A program made the position numbers and the translations under genes. A model generated the notes under the pieces. It saw nothing but the letters and a program-made list of their open reading frames with translations, made no database searches and was not told the origin of the DNA. Positions 26,010-34,903 of a stretch of DNA of 64,000 nucleotides are shown in pieces (the first letter of the stretch is position 1; every line of letters starts with the position of its first letter). The stretch is from the NCBI GenBank assembly GCA_019695305.1, contig JAIBAG010000002.1, forward strand, positions 1 through 64,000. The letters are read 5' to 3'. This DNA is from a bacterium. GTDB taxonomy: Bacteria; UBA10199; JAIBAG01.

Positions 26010-26711
26010 ATGTATTTCTTGCCTCTTTTGGCGCAAGTTCAAGCCGAAAAAACCATTGCCAATAAATCGCAACTCGACCTCATTTTAGAAGCTGATCCTG
26101 TGGTTAAATTAACCCTCATCCTTCTTTTAGCCGCATCGGTCATATCGTGGGCCATCATCTTTTTTAAGTATCGCCAAATTAAAAGCGCCCAAAATCTCTC
26201 ACAAGATTTTTGGGGTACCTTTGCCAAAGCCGATAGCTTTCAGGATGTAGCACGAGCCTCTAATGTAAAAGATGGACCTCTCTTTGAAATTTACAACAGC
26301 GCCATTCTCTTTTTACCCCGCATTAAAAAAACAGCTCGCTCTAACGCCTCTATGAAAGATGCCATTGGTCAGAAGCTAGCTCAAGCCCGGGAAGAAGAAG
26401 TATACAAATTAGAACAACATATTCCTTTTTTGGCCACCACCGCCTCTACAGCCCCCTTTGTGGGTTTGTTTGGCACCGTATGGGGTATTCTTTCGGCATT
26501 TTATAACATTGGCAAGGCCGGCTCTTCCTCTTTAGCTACAGTTGGACCCTATATTTCGGAAGCACTCATTGCTACCGCTATTGGTTTAGCCGCCGCTATT
26601 CCGGCCGTTGTTGCTTACAACTTTTTTGTAAACAAAATCCGTATTATCAACAAGATGATGGACCTTTTTGTAGACGACTTGGTGCTTAAAATTGAGGAGG
26701 AAAATCCATGA
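26010..26711 (+). CDS. tolQ: TolQ, MotA/TolQ/ExbB proton channel
   Basis: The 233-residue protein begins at the ATG at 26010 because AAAAGGAG sits about 6 nt upstream; an earlier in-frame start at 25962 lies in the palindrome. It has three membrane segments (about 35-55, 135-160, 180-200) with TASTAPFVGLFGTVWGILSAF and AIGLAAAIPAVVAYNFF typical of TolQ/ExbB. With TolR it uses the proton gradient to energise outer-membrane constriction during division. The stop overlaps tolR by 4 bp (ATGA). Confidence 0.93.
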   Translation: MYFLPLLAQVQAEKTIANKSQLDLILEADPVVKLTLILLLAASVISWAIIFFKYRQIKSAQNLSQDFWGTFAKADSFQDVARASNVKDGPLFEIYNSAILFLPRIKKTARSNASMKDAIGQKLAQAREEEVYKLEQHIPFLATTASTAPFVGLFGTVWGILSAFYNIGKAGSSSLATVGPYISEALIATAIGLAAAIPAVVAYNFFVNKIRIINKMMDLFVDDLVLKIEEENP

Positions 26712-27145
26712 AGGTAAAGCACCACGAACAGGGCAAAACGGAGCTAGCCGAAATCAACATTATTCCTCTGGTAGATATTATGTTGGTGTTGCTCATCATC
26801 TTTATGGTGGCAGCCCCCATGCTACAACAAGGGATAGATATTGACTTGCCCGAAGTATCGGCCCAAGCCGTAAAAGCTACCAACGAAGATTTTGTAGTAT
26901 CCATTAGCGGCGATCGCAAAATTTATTTGGGTGATAATAAAAAAGACGCTTACACCATTGATACAGTAGGCGATAAAATTAAGGCCATTTTTGAAACCAA
27001 GGAAAAAAAGGAACTTTATTTAAGAGCCGACAAAAATATTGAATACGGTTTTGTGATGGAAGTGATGGGGATTTGCCAAAGCGCAGGCGTTGAACGTGTA
27101 GGCATGATTACCACACCCAATGAGGAGAAGCCATCAAACAGGTAA
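26708..27145 (+). CDS. tolR: TolR, ExbD-type channel partner
   Basis: The 145-residue protein has one N-terminal membrane segment (about 18-40) with the conserved Asp of the proton path in NIIPLVDIMLVLLIIFMVAA (D23), then a periplasmic domain. This is the TolR/ExbD pattern. It partners the adjacent tolQ and precedes tolA after a 65-bp gap. Confidence 0.93.
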   Translation: MKVKHHEQGKTELAEINIIPLVDIMLVLLIIFMVAAPMLQQGIDIDLPEVSAQAVKATNEDFVVSISGDRKIYLGDNKKDAYTIDTVGDKIKAIFETKEKKELYLRADKNIEYGFVMEVMGICQSAGVERVGMITTPNEEKPSNR

Positions 27146-27210
27146 ACAGAGCCCTCAATGGGCTCTGGCAAACTGTGCGATAGTATAATCACTTTTGACA
27201 CCTTAAACTC

Positions 27211-28038
27211 ATGTCGACCGATTTAAAAAAATACCTTTATGCATCGGTAGGACTGCATGTAGCCGTTTTTATCTTTCTTCTTTTTTCTGCCCAGCTTTTT
27301 CGTTTACTCCCTAAAAAAGAAACCAAAATTACCTGGGTAAAGCTCACCAAAGGTACAGGCGACACCACAAGCACCCAACCCTATAAAAAAGTAAAAGACA
27401 TGCCGTACAATACGAAGCGCGAGCAAAAAGAAGCGCTCACAGAAAAAACCAAGGAAAAACCAGGCAAAGATAAAAAAACCACAACAGCCACTAAAAAACC
27501 CAAAACCCCTCCTCCTCAAGATCAAAAGAAAACCGCTAAAGATGCTGGCATTAATTTGGATCAAAAGCAAAAAACAGAAACCGATCGCACTATTGAGGAC
27601 GCTCTGGCTCGCAACGAAGAAATGATGAAACAAAGGCAAATAGAGCTTGAAGCAGCCCAAGTAAAAGACGATGGAGGTGGACAATCACCTGTGGGGTCTC
27701 TTGATGCTCAAAATAGCGAGGTAAACGCCATTTTGGCCAAATATGTGGAAGAAATTCTTAAAAAAATCCAACAAGAATGGATTACAACACCCAAAGCGGT
27801 GGCCGAGGGAACCTCTCTTCTTACTAAAATTAATGTCACCATCGACTCTCAGGGAAATATTTTAAGTACCAGTTACGACACCAAATCGAGCGATGCCTCT
27901 TTTGACATGGGCGCCATGCGCGCCATTGAACGCTCGGCCCCCTTTCCTATTCCTCCCGAAGAGATTAAAAACGAAGTCTTAACCGAAGGATTTTTGATTG
28001 AATTCAATCCCAGTTCTGTAGTAGGAAACGGGACATGA
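27211..28038 (+). CDS. tolA: TolA/TonB-like periplasm-spanning protein
   Basis: The 275-residue protein has one N-terminal membrane segment (about 10-32), a long charged Lys/Pro/Gln-rich linker (about 60-160) and a C-terminal domain with KIQQEWITTPKAV and KINVTIDSQGNILS, typical of TonB/TolA C-terminal folds. The linker is long enough to span the periplasm. It lies between tolR and tolB, which argues for TolA over TonB. The stop overlaps tolB by 4 bp (ATGA). Confidence 0.85.
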   Translation: MSTDLKKYLYASVGLHVAVFIFLLFSAQLFRLLPKKETKITWVKLTKGTGDTTSTQPYKKVKDMPYNTKREQKEALTEKTKEKPGKDKKTTTATKKPKTPPPQDQKKTAKDAGINLDQKQKTETDRTIEDALARNEEMMKQRQIELEAAQVKDDGGGQSPVGSLDAQNSEVNAILAKYVEEILKKIQQEWITTPKAVAEGTSLLTKINVTIDSQGNILSTSYDTKSSDASFDMGAMRAIERSAPFPIPPEEIKNEVLTEGFLIEFNPSSVVGNGT

Positions 28039-29306
28039 AAAAAATATTATTGCTCGCTTTTCTCTTGGTTCCTTACTTGTCACACGCCACCATTCTTATA
28101 TCGGTTAACGATGCCTCCACTAAAAAATTCCCAATAGCTGTTCCAGAATTTGTAAATTCTAAGGGGTCTAAATCGGGCATGGCCAAAAAAATGACCGATC
28201 TTATCCGGCTTGATTTAGATGTAGCTGGCTATTTTAAAGTAATGGATGAGCGCTCTTTTATTTCAGCTGATGAAGGCGATGCTATCAATTTTAATCAATG
28301 GTCTTCTATTGGTGCGCATGCCTTGGTTAAAGGTGTAATTGATGAAAAAGGTGGCAAGGTAGTAGCCGAATTGCGCTTGTACGATACCAGCTCGCAAGAA
28401 ATGCTGATAGGCAAAGAATATACGGTGTCTAAAAACGATTATCCCGAAGCTGCACACCGTTTTATGGATGAATTACTTCTTACCTTAACGGGTATTAAAG
28501 GCCCTTTTACCAGCCGCATTGCAGCGGCCTGTGGCAAAACGGGTGCGCGTCAAATTCATGTATTTTCAATGGATGGTGTTGTTCACTACACGGTAGGAAA
28601 ACTCAAGTCTAACAACATTTCACCCAACTGGTCACCCGATGGCAGCACCATCGTGTTTACTTCGTTCATGAAATACTATCCCGAAATTTACTCTATTAAT
28701 GCTTCTGGTAGCGGTTTAAAACAGCTCACCAATAATAAATCAACAAACCTTACCCCGTCTTTTTCACCCGATGGTAGCACTATTGTTTATGCCAGCTCCA
28801 GAACCGGTGATACCGAACTATATAGCATGAGTCATTCGGGCCGCGAGGGACATGCCATTACCAATGTATTAAATATTGATGTATCGCCAGCATGGTCGCC
28901 CGATGGCGGCCAGATTGTATTTGCTTCCGAACGTGCCGGTAATTTGCATCTTTTTACCATGCCTTCCGGTGGCGGCAGCTCTACGCGCCTTACCTATACC
29001 GGTTATCAAAACGATCAACCCGACTGGTCTCCGGATGGCAAACGTATTGTGTTTACCGCGCGTGATCGAGGCGCTTTTGATTTATTTATGATGAATTCTG
29101 ATGGTTCCCTCATCCAGCGTTTAACGCGTGATGAAGGGAATAACGAATCGCCTACTTGGGCACCCGATAGCCGCTACATTGGTTTTTCATCCGGACGCAG
29201 TGGAGGTTCGGGTTTATATGTCATGCTAGACGACGGGAATGGCCAAACACTTATTCCCGAAAGCCAGGGCTGCATCAATCCCGATTGGGGCCCACGCGTA
29301 GAATAA
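28035..29306 (+). CDS. tolB: TolB beta-propeller periplasmic protein
   Basis: The 423-residue protein has a signal peptide (about 1-18) and an N-terminal domain followed by a six-bladed beta-propeller. The blades contain repeated SPDGxxIVF motifs: NWSPDGSTIVFTS, SFSPDGSTIVYAS, AWSPDGGQIVFAS and DWSPDGKRIVFTA. It binds Pal in other species. The usual pal gene is not adjacent; the next gene is Ppx/GppA-like. The start overlaps the tolA stop. Confidence 0.95.
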   Translation: MKKILLLAFLLVPYLSHATILISVNDASTKKFPIAVPEFVNSKGSKSGMAKKMTDLIRLDLDVAGYFKVMDERSFISADEGDAINFNQWSSIGAHALVKGVIDEKGGKVVAELRLYDTSSQEMLIGKEYTVSKNDYPEAAHRFMDELLLTLTGIKGPFTSRIAAACGKTGARQIHVFSMDGVVHYTVGKLKSNNISPNWSPDGSTIVFTSFMKYYPEIYSINASGSGLKQLTNNKSTNLTPSFSPDGSTIVYASSRTGDTELYSMSHSGREGHAITNVLNIDVSPAWSPDGGQIVFASERAGNLHLFTMPSGGGSSTRLTYTGYQNDQPDWSPDGKRIVFTARDRGAFDLFMMNSDGSLIQRLTRDEGNNESPTWAPDSRYIGFSSGRSGGSGLYVMLDDGNGQTLIPESQGCINPDWGPRVE

Positions 29307-29307
29307 T

Positions 29308-30246
29308 ATGGCACAAGCCGTCATCGATATTGGCACCAATACGGTTATTTTACTTGTTGCCGAGCAAAAAAAATCTGGGCTAAGTATCATCCACGACGAA
29401 GCCCACATCACCCGCTTGGGTCAGGGTATTAGCGAGACGCACTGTTTTAACGCCCAAGCCATTAAGCGCACGCTGGATGTACTCAAAAATTACGCTGCCA
29501 CCTGCAAAAAATTAAAAGTTAAAAAAATAGTTGCCGTAGGTACCGCCGCTTGCCGCAATGCCGCCAATGCCGATGTTTTTATTGATAGGCTTAAAAAAGA
29601 ATGCGGACTTAAATTAGAAGTGATTAGCGGCAATGATGAGGCCGACTATGTGTTTAACTCGGCTTATGCCGACTTTGGTAAAAAATTAAAAAAAATCATT
29701 GTGGTGGATATTGGCGGTGGCTCCACCGAAATTATCACTGGCCCCGGCAAAACCAAAGCCAAGCCAGAAGCTATTATCAGCATCCCCTTTGGCTCGGTTA
29801 AATTAACCGAGCAATACATTCATTCCGATCCGGTTGAAGTGGACGAATTTAAAAATTTGGTGACGGGTATTCGCCACAATTTAAAAGACGAACTGGAAGA
29901 TTTATTTAGCGTGGATTTTGATTCTACCGAATACACCCTGGTGGCTACCGCCGGAACCGCAACCACACTGGCGTCTGTTACGCAAAAGTTAAAAAAATAC
30001 GACTCCGAAAAAGTGCATGGCAGCACGCTTAAAAAAGAAAAGCTGGAGAGCCTCATTAACGAGATGCTCAAAATGACAATATCCCAACGCCAAAAACTAA
30101 CCGGCATAGAACCACTTAGAGCCGACGTGATTTTAGCCGGCGCCGTTCTTCTCTACGAAATTCTCTCGTACTTTAAAAAAGACTCCTGCCTCATTTCCGA
30201 CCGAGGCTTGCGCTTTGGCGTGTTTTACAAAAAATTTGCTAAATAA
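29308..30246 (+). CDS. Ppx/GppA-family phosphatase
   Basis: The 312-residue ASKHA-fold protein starts with AVIDIGTNTVILLVAEQKK and contains VVDIGGGSTEIITG, the two nucleotide-binding phosphate loops of exopolyphosphatase/GppA enzymes. They remove terminal phosphate from polyphosphate or convert pppGpp to ppGpp. This is the short form (about 310 residues) without the C-terminal HD domain of E. coli Ppx. The ATG starts 1 bp after the tolB stop, so it is probably in the tol operon. Polyphosphate and pppGpp activity are not separable here. Confidence 0.9.
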   Translation: MAQAVIDIGTNTVILLVAEQKKSGLSIIHDEAHITRLGQGISETHCFNAQAIKRTLDVLKNYAATCKKLKVKKIVAVGTAACRNAANADVFIDRLKKECGLKLEVISGNDEADYVFNSAYADFGKKLKKIIVVDIGGGSTEIITGPGKTKAKPEAIISIPFGSVKLTEQYIHSDPVEVDEFKNLVTGIRHNLKDELEDLFSVDFDSTEYTLVATAGTATTLASVTQKLKKYDSEKVHGSTLKKEKLESLINEMLKMTISQRQKLTGIEPLRADVILAGAVLLYEILSYFKKDSCLISDRGLRFGVFYKKFAK

Positions 30247-30268
30247 AACCCCTCCTGAATCAGTACAA

Positions 30269-30424
30269 GGACACCTCTAAAAACTCATTTTCTAGAGGTT
30301 CTCATTCTGAGCGAAGCGAAGAATCCTGTTGAAATCACTCGAGATCCTTCACCCTCGAAGTGGCACCCTTATGGTGTACGTTCAGGATGACAATAGGACA
30401 AAACCATAGTCTTTAGAGGTGTCC
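30269..30424. mobile_element. MITE-like element with 13-bp terminal inverted repeats
   Basis: Perfect 13-bp ends, GGACACCTCTAAA at 30269-30281 and TTTAGAGGTGTCC at 30412-30424, enclose 130 bp. The element is flanked by direct repeats of ACAA (30265-30268 and 30425-30428), which may be a target duplication. Its core holds TCATTCTGAGCGAAGCGAAG and GAGATCCTTCACCCTCGAAG, of a repeat type common in bacterial intergenic regions. It encodes no protein. The rest of the 340-bp gene-free stretch (30247-30586) shows nothing recognisable, other than upstream sequence of the next gene. Confidence 0.65.
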
Positions 30425-30586
30425 ACAATTCATTTCTTACCTTTATTTTTTGTTGCATTGTGAACAGTAGATAAATTATTTTTTAAGGGAAAACAAAGAG
30501 CGTAATTGATTTACAAGACAGGCTTTTAAGCCAAATTTTCTTAAAAAATAACCTTGAAAAGTTCACCAACTTAGTGTACATTTTAT

Positions 30587-30870
30587 ATGATTAAAAAAGT
30601 AAAACTATCGCGCGCTGTTGATAAAGCTTTGGCCAAATTGCCAAGTTATATAGCCGATAAGCTGGACGCTTGGGTTGAAGAAGTAGAATGTGATGGCCTG
30701 GAAGAGGTAAGAAAAATACCAGGCTACCACGATGAACCACTTAAGGGAGAAAGAAAAGGTCAGCGTTCTATTCGTTTAAGCCGCGTTCTTACCGGGCCAT
30801 TTATGAAATAAACGAGGCCCAAACCATGGCTTATGTTTATGTAGTGGAGGTAAACAAACATGACTATTAA
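30587..30870 (+). pseudogene. higB: HigB/RelE-like toxin, frameshifted
   Basis: The first 68 or so residues match a plasmid-maintenance killer protein of the RelE/HigB fold (PGYHDEPLKGERKGQRSIRLSR). At about 30782-30790 the frame is broken: 5 nt (GTTCT) stand between the codons AGC-CGC and TAC-CGG. Continuing in the other frame gives YRAIYEINEAQ and VYVVEVNKHDY, the rest of the family, ending in TAA at 30868-30870, 8 bp into the antitoxin gene. The in-frame product ends early at 30811. This is either a real inactivation by indel or an assembly error. Confidence 0.8.
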
Positions 30871-31183
30871 AAGAAAAAGCAGAGCCAGAAAAACTCTCTC
30901 AAAACATACCAGTGGACCTTTAACTTTGGGACGTACCTTGGAGTCTATTCGTAAAGGCGAAGAAATGACATTGGATGAATTTGGAGAAATTTTGGGAATT
31001 TCCAAATCACATCTGTTAGACATTGAAAAAGGACGCAAACTCGTAAGCGCCGACTTGGCCGCAAAATATGCTGCTAAATTAGGGTATTCTCCCAAACAAT
31101 TCGTCCGTTTATCTCTACAAGATAGCTTAAACCGCCAAGGCTTGTCGCAATTTAGTGTGCAAATCGCCATGGGTGCTGCCTGA
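30860..31183 (+). CDS. higA: HigA-like antitoxin, XRE helix-turn-helix
   Basis: The 107-residue protein contains an XRE-type helix-turn-helix: TLDEFGEILGISKSHLLDIE followed by KGRKLVSADLAAKYAAKL (about 40-77). It overlaps the end of the frameshifted toxin frame, the usual toxin-first HigBA order. The antitoxin is complete, so it would be left without its toxin if the frameshift is real. It may still autoregulate. Confidence 0.82.
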   Translation: MTIKRKSRARKTLSKHTSGPLTLGRTLESIRKGEEMTLDEFGEILGISKSHLLDIEKGRKLVSADLAAKYAAKLGYSPKQFVRLSLQDSLNRQGLSQFSVQIAMGAA

Positions 31184-31268
31184 TATGAGCCTCTTAGAAT
31201 TAGCTCTGATCTATCACTATGTCCTATCCAGTTTTTGACAAAACCCCACTCCCCTGCTACACAGGGAT

Positions 31269-32660
31269 ATGCCTCCAAAAGCGAACAAAACAAAAAAAAT
31301 GTGGAGTGGAGTTTTTTCCAAAGAATCCAATCCGTTGCTCGAAAAATTTAACGAATCACTCTCGTTTGATAAACGCCTGTATGCCGAAGATATCGAAGGC
31401 TCGATTGCTCATTCAAAGATGCTGGCCAAGATTGGTTTACTGACAGCAGCCGAGGCTAAATCCATTCAACAAGGACTTGCTCAGGTTAAAAAGGAAATTG
31501 AAGCGGGTAAGTTTGAATTTTCTATCAAGCTCGAAGACATCCACATGGCTATTGAGACTCGGCTAACCCAAATTATTGGTGATACGGGTAAAAAGTTGCA
31601 CACTGCCCGCAGCCGAAACGACCAAGTAGCGCTCGATATCAGGCTCTACTCCATCAAAAATTTAAAAGGGATTTCCACCAAACTCACCGCCCTTCAAAAG
31701 GCGCTAGTAGCCCTGGCCGAAAAAGAAGGCTTTTGCCCCATGCCCGGCTATACCCATTTGCAACGGGCTCAACCCATCTATTTTGCTCATCACTTACTAG
31801 CCTATGTGGAGATGCTGGCTCGGGATAAAAGCCGGGTGACCGACACCTTAAAGCGCATCGTTAGCCCCTTGGGCTCGGGAGCTTTAGCTGGAAGCCCCTT
31901 TAAATTAGACCGGGAATTTGTCGCCCGTGAATTAGGCTTAAACGGTGTCACTCAAAACAGTTTAGACGGCGTTTCCGATAGGGATTTTGCATGCGAAATC
32001 CTATTTAATATTGCACTCTTAATGACGCATCTTTCACGTTTTGCTGAAGAGCTTATTTTATGGTGCTCGCAAGAGTTTTCGTTTGTGAAATTACCCCAGG
32101 AATTCTGCACCGGATCCTCCATGATGCCTCAAAAAGTAAACCCGGATGCCGCCGAACTGATAAGGGGCAAAACCGGCAGAGCCTATGGCAATTTGATTAG
32201 CCTGCTCACCACTTTGAAAGGCCTCCCTTTGGCTTACAACAAAGACATGCAGGAAGACAAAGAACCCCTCTTCGATTCGCTGGATACTATCCATATGGTG
32301 CTGGATGTACTCACCGCCATGGTTCCGGGCATTAAAGCTAATAAAGAGACCATGAAAAAAGCCACCGAGGAAGGCTTCTTACTGGCCACCGATGTAGCCG
32401 ACTATTTGGCGGCAAAAGGTCTGCCTTTTAGAGAGGCCCATGAGGTATCGGGAAAGCTTGTTCAGCATTGTATTGCCGCCAAAACAACCCTTGAAAAATT
32501 ACCCCTTTCTGAACTAAAGAAGTTCTCAAAGCTTTTTGGCAATGATATCGGTGATTTCTTAGATATTGAGAAGTCTATCGACCGCCGCAATGTAACCGGT
32601 GGACCCGCCAAAAATCAGGTTCAGGCTCAAATTAAAAGACTGAAGAAAGAATTAAGATAA
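31269..32660 (+). CDS. argH: Argininosuccinate lyase
   Basis: This enzyme splits argininosuccinate to arginine and fumarate. The 463 residues carry the fumarase/aspartase signature GSSMMPQKVNPDAAELIRG and the N-terminal SRNDQVALDIRLY segment. The family usually begins near the MWSGVFSK at 31299; the longer start at 31269 adds 10 residues. An AGGGA lies only 1 nt before 31269, too close to be convincing, so the start is open. The gene is followed by a hairpin repeat and by lysA. Confidence 0.94.
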   Translation: MPPKANKTKKMWSGVFSKESNPLLEKFNESLSFDKRLYAEDIEGSIAHSKMLAKIGLLTAAEAKSIQQGLAQVKKEIEAGKFEFSIKLEDIHMAIETRLTQIIGDTGKKLHTARSRNDQVALDIRLYSIKNLKGISTKLTALQKALVALAEKEGFCPMPGYTHLQRAQPIYFAHHLLAYVEMLARDKSRVTDTLKRIVSPLGSGALAGSPFKLDREFVARELGLNGVTQNSLDGVSDRDFACEILFNIALLMTHLSRFAEELILWCSQEFSFVKLPQEFCTGSSMMPQKVNPDAAELIRGKTGRAYGNLISLLTTLKGLPLAYNKDMQEDKEPLFDSLDTIHMVLDVLTAMVPGIKANKETMKKATEEGFLLATDVADYLAAKGLPFREAHEVSGKLVQHCIAAKTTLEKLPLSELKKFSKLFGNDIGDFLDIEKSIDRRNVTGGPAKNQVQAQIKRLKKELR

Positions 32661-32663
32661 AAT

Positions 32664-32744
32664 CTCTACCCCCTGTCGTCCCCCTTACAAAGGGGGACAA
32701 AGAAAGTTCTCTCCCTTTGTAAGGGAGGGTCAGGGAGGGTAGAG
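32664..32744. repeat. CCCCCTT/AAGGGGG inverted-repeat pair, copy B
   Basis: Left module 32664-32697 has CTCTACCCCCTG followed by a TCCCCCTT-ACA-AAGGGGGA hairpin. Right module is its approximate inverse: CTCCCTT-TGT-AAGGGAG followed by GGTCAGGGAGGGTAGAG. The two modules together form a large inverted repeat between argH and lysA. Copy A at 21481-21573 has the modules arranged tail to tail in the opposite sense. Confidence 0.65.
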
Positions 32745-32754
32745 GCCATGTGCT

Positions 32755-34011
32755 ATGCAATATTTCACTTACCAAAATCAGGAACTCTCTTGCGAACAAG
32801 TTCCGTTAAAAGAAATTGCCCAAAAATTGGGAACGCCCGCCTACGTGTACAGCTATGCGGCGTTAAAACATCAATTCACAAGTTTCACTCAAGCCTTTAG
32901 CGGCATCGATCATTTGATTTGTTTTTCGATGAAAGCCAATTCCAATGCGGCTATTCTTAAAACCTTTATCAACCTGGGTAGCGGCATTGATGTGGTGACC
33001 GGCGGCGAACTGTATCGTGCGTTAAAAGCCGGATGCCCGGCAAACAAAATTGTTTTCTCAGGCGTGGGAAAATCGGATAGCGAAATTGAAATGGCTTTAA
33101 ATGCCGGCATTTTACAATTTAATGTGGAATCGATTGATGAACTCTCTGCCATTCAAAATGTTGCGGCTCGTTTAAATAAAAAGGCTCCCATTGCTTTGCG
33201 GGTTAATCCCGACGTAGACCCTAAAACCCACGCGTATATTTCCACCGGTTTAAAAAAGAGCAAGTTTGGCATCAGCCACGAAAAGACCGTGGATACCTAT
33301 AAAAAAGCGCGCGACATGGCTAATATCGAAATTGTGGGCATCGATTGCCATATTGGCTCGCAATTAACCACCACCGCTCCTTTTGTGGAAGCGCTTGGTA
33401 AAGTAAAGAATTTAATCAACGCGCTAAAAGCCGAAGGCATCACCGTACGTCATTTGGATTTTGGCGGTGGCTTAGGCATTACCTACAATAACGAAACCCC
33501 ACCCTCGCCGGCTGATTATGCCGCTGCCTTAAAAGGGATTATGACGGAGCTAGGCCTCAAATTAATTTTTGAACCTGGTCGTTTTTTGGTGGGCAATACG
33601 GGAGTTTTACTCACCAAAGTTCTCTACAACAAAGGCCGCGATAACAAAAAGTTTGTAATTGTTGATGCCGCCTCTAACGACCTCATGCGCCCGGCCATGT
33701 ATGATGCGTATCACGATATTAAACCCCTCTCTCAAAAAACAGGGGAAACCCAAGTGGTGGATGTTGTGGGGCCCATCTGCGAAACAGGTGACTTTTTTGC
33801 CCACGACCGTGCCCTCCCCGCTCTGAGTAACGGCGAATACGCAGCCATCATGAGTGCTGGAGCTTATGGTTTTTCGATGTCGTCTACCTATAACTCGCGC
33901 CCTCGTGCGGTAGAAGTGATGGTGAATGGAAAAGATTACGAAATTGTTCGCGAACGTGAAACTTTGGAGGATTTAGTAAAGGGTGAAAAAATCCCAAGCT
34001 TTTTAAAATAA
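32755..34011 (+). CDS. lysA: Diaminopimelate decarboxylase
   Basis: This PLP enzyme converts meso-diaminopimelate to lysine, the last biosynthetic step. The 418-residue fold-type III alanine-racemase-like protein has the PLP lysine in ICFSMKANSNAAIL (near residue 61), HIGSQ and GGGLGI glycine loops, and the C-terminal GPICETGDFFA segment. It heads a run with dapF, dapA and dapB, which all serve the DAP route. Its start is after the repeat, with only a weak GAGG before the ATG. Confidence 0.95.
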   Translation: MQYFTYQNQELSCEQVPLKEIAQKLGTPAYVYSYAALKHQFTSFTQAFSGIDHLICFSMKANSNAAILKTFINLGSGIDVVTGGELYRALKAGCPANKIVFSGVGKSDSEIEMALNAGILQFNVESIDELSAIQNVAARLNKKAPIALRVNPDVDPKTHAYISTGLKKSKFGISHEKTVDTYKKARDMANIEIVGIDCHIGSQLTTTAPFVEALGKVKNLINALKAEGITVRHLDFGGGLGITYNNETPPSPADYAAALKGIMTELGLKLIFEPGRFLVGNTGVLLTKVLYNKGRDNKKFVIVDAASNDLMRPAMYDAYHDIKPLSQKTGETQVVDVVGPICETGDFFAHDRALPALSNGEYAAIMSAGAYGFSMSSTYNSRPRAVEVMVNGKDYEIVRERETLEDLVKGEKIPSFLK

Positions 34012-34015
34012 AATT

Positions 34016-34894
34016 ATGCCACGTTTATATTTTACAAAAATGGAAGGTGCCGGAAACGATTTCATCTTCATCAATGCGTTAGCATCCGATGCCCCCACTA
34101 TCACACCCGAGCTGGCCGTTACAATGTGCGACCGCCGTTTTGGCATTGGTGCCGATCAAATTCTCATTGTTAAAAAATCGGAGATCGCTGATTTTCGCAT
34201 GGACATCATCAACGCCGATGGCGGCACGGTGGAAATGTGTGGCAATGGCATACGCTGTTTTGCCAAATATGTATTGGATCACAAACTCACAACAAAAACA
34301 GCCCTCACGGTTGAAACCTTGGCTGGCATTATTAAACCCGAAATTATTGCTGGGCATCCTAAAACCACGGCCAAAACCGCCTGGGTAAAAGTGGATATGG
34401 GCGAACCTATTTTAGATGGCGAAGATATCCCGGTGAATCAAAACGGCCTTATTATCGACAAACCTTTTAAACTGAAAGACTTTCCAAAAGGAAGCTCGCT
34501 TCAAAACGATTATAAAATTACCTGTGTATCCATGGGTAACCCGCATTGCATTGTTTTTGTGGATAAGGTACAAGATTACCCTGTAGAAACAATTGGCCCG
34601 TACTTTGAAAACGACCCACACTTCCCTAACCGGATTAATACCGAGTTTATTGAAGTGGTGGATAAAAAAACGCTTAACATGCGTGTGTGGGAACGTGGCA
34701 GCGGTGAAACTTTGGCTTGCGGAACAGGCGCTTGTGCCGCAGCAGTAGCCTCGATACTTAACAACAAAACCGACCGGCATGTAACCATTCATCTGCGCGG
34801 CGGTGATTTGGAAATTTTTTGGGACCCGAATGATGATCACGTGTACAAAACAGGGCCCGCAACCACCGTATTTGACGGTATATATACTTTCTAG
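34016..34894 (+). CDS. dapF: Diaminopimelate epimerase
   Basis: DapF interconverts LL- and meso-diaminopimelate with two active-site cysteines. Both are present: one in VEMCGNGIRCFAKYV and the other in LACGTGACAAAV. The 292 residues include the MEGAGNDFIFI start segment and the internal MGNPHCIVFV. It is 4 bp after lysA and 9 bp before dapA, so the genes are co-transcribed. DAP made here feeds both lysine and peptidoglycan. Confidence 0.96.
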   Translation: MPRLYFTKMEGAGNDFIFINALASDAPTITPELAVTMCDRRFGIGADQILIVKKSEIADFRMDIINADGGTVEMCGNGIRCFAKYVLDHKLTTKTALTVETLAGIIKPEIIAGHPKTTAKTAWVKVDMGEPILDGEDIPVNQNGLIIDKPFKLKDFPKGSSLQNDYKITCVSMGNPHCIVFVDKVQDYPVETIGPYFENDPHFPNRINTEFIEVVDKKTLNMRVWERGSGETLACGTGACAAAVASILNNKTDRHVTIHLRGGDLEIFWDPNDDHVYKTGPATTVFDGIYTF

Positions 34895-34903
34895 AAAGAC
34901 TTT

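Noticed and set aside
31219-31443. Small ORF overlapping the argH start
   Set aside because: Out of frame with argH, no family likeness, no ribosome binding site.
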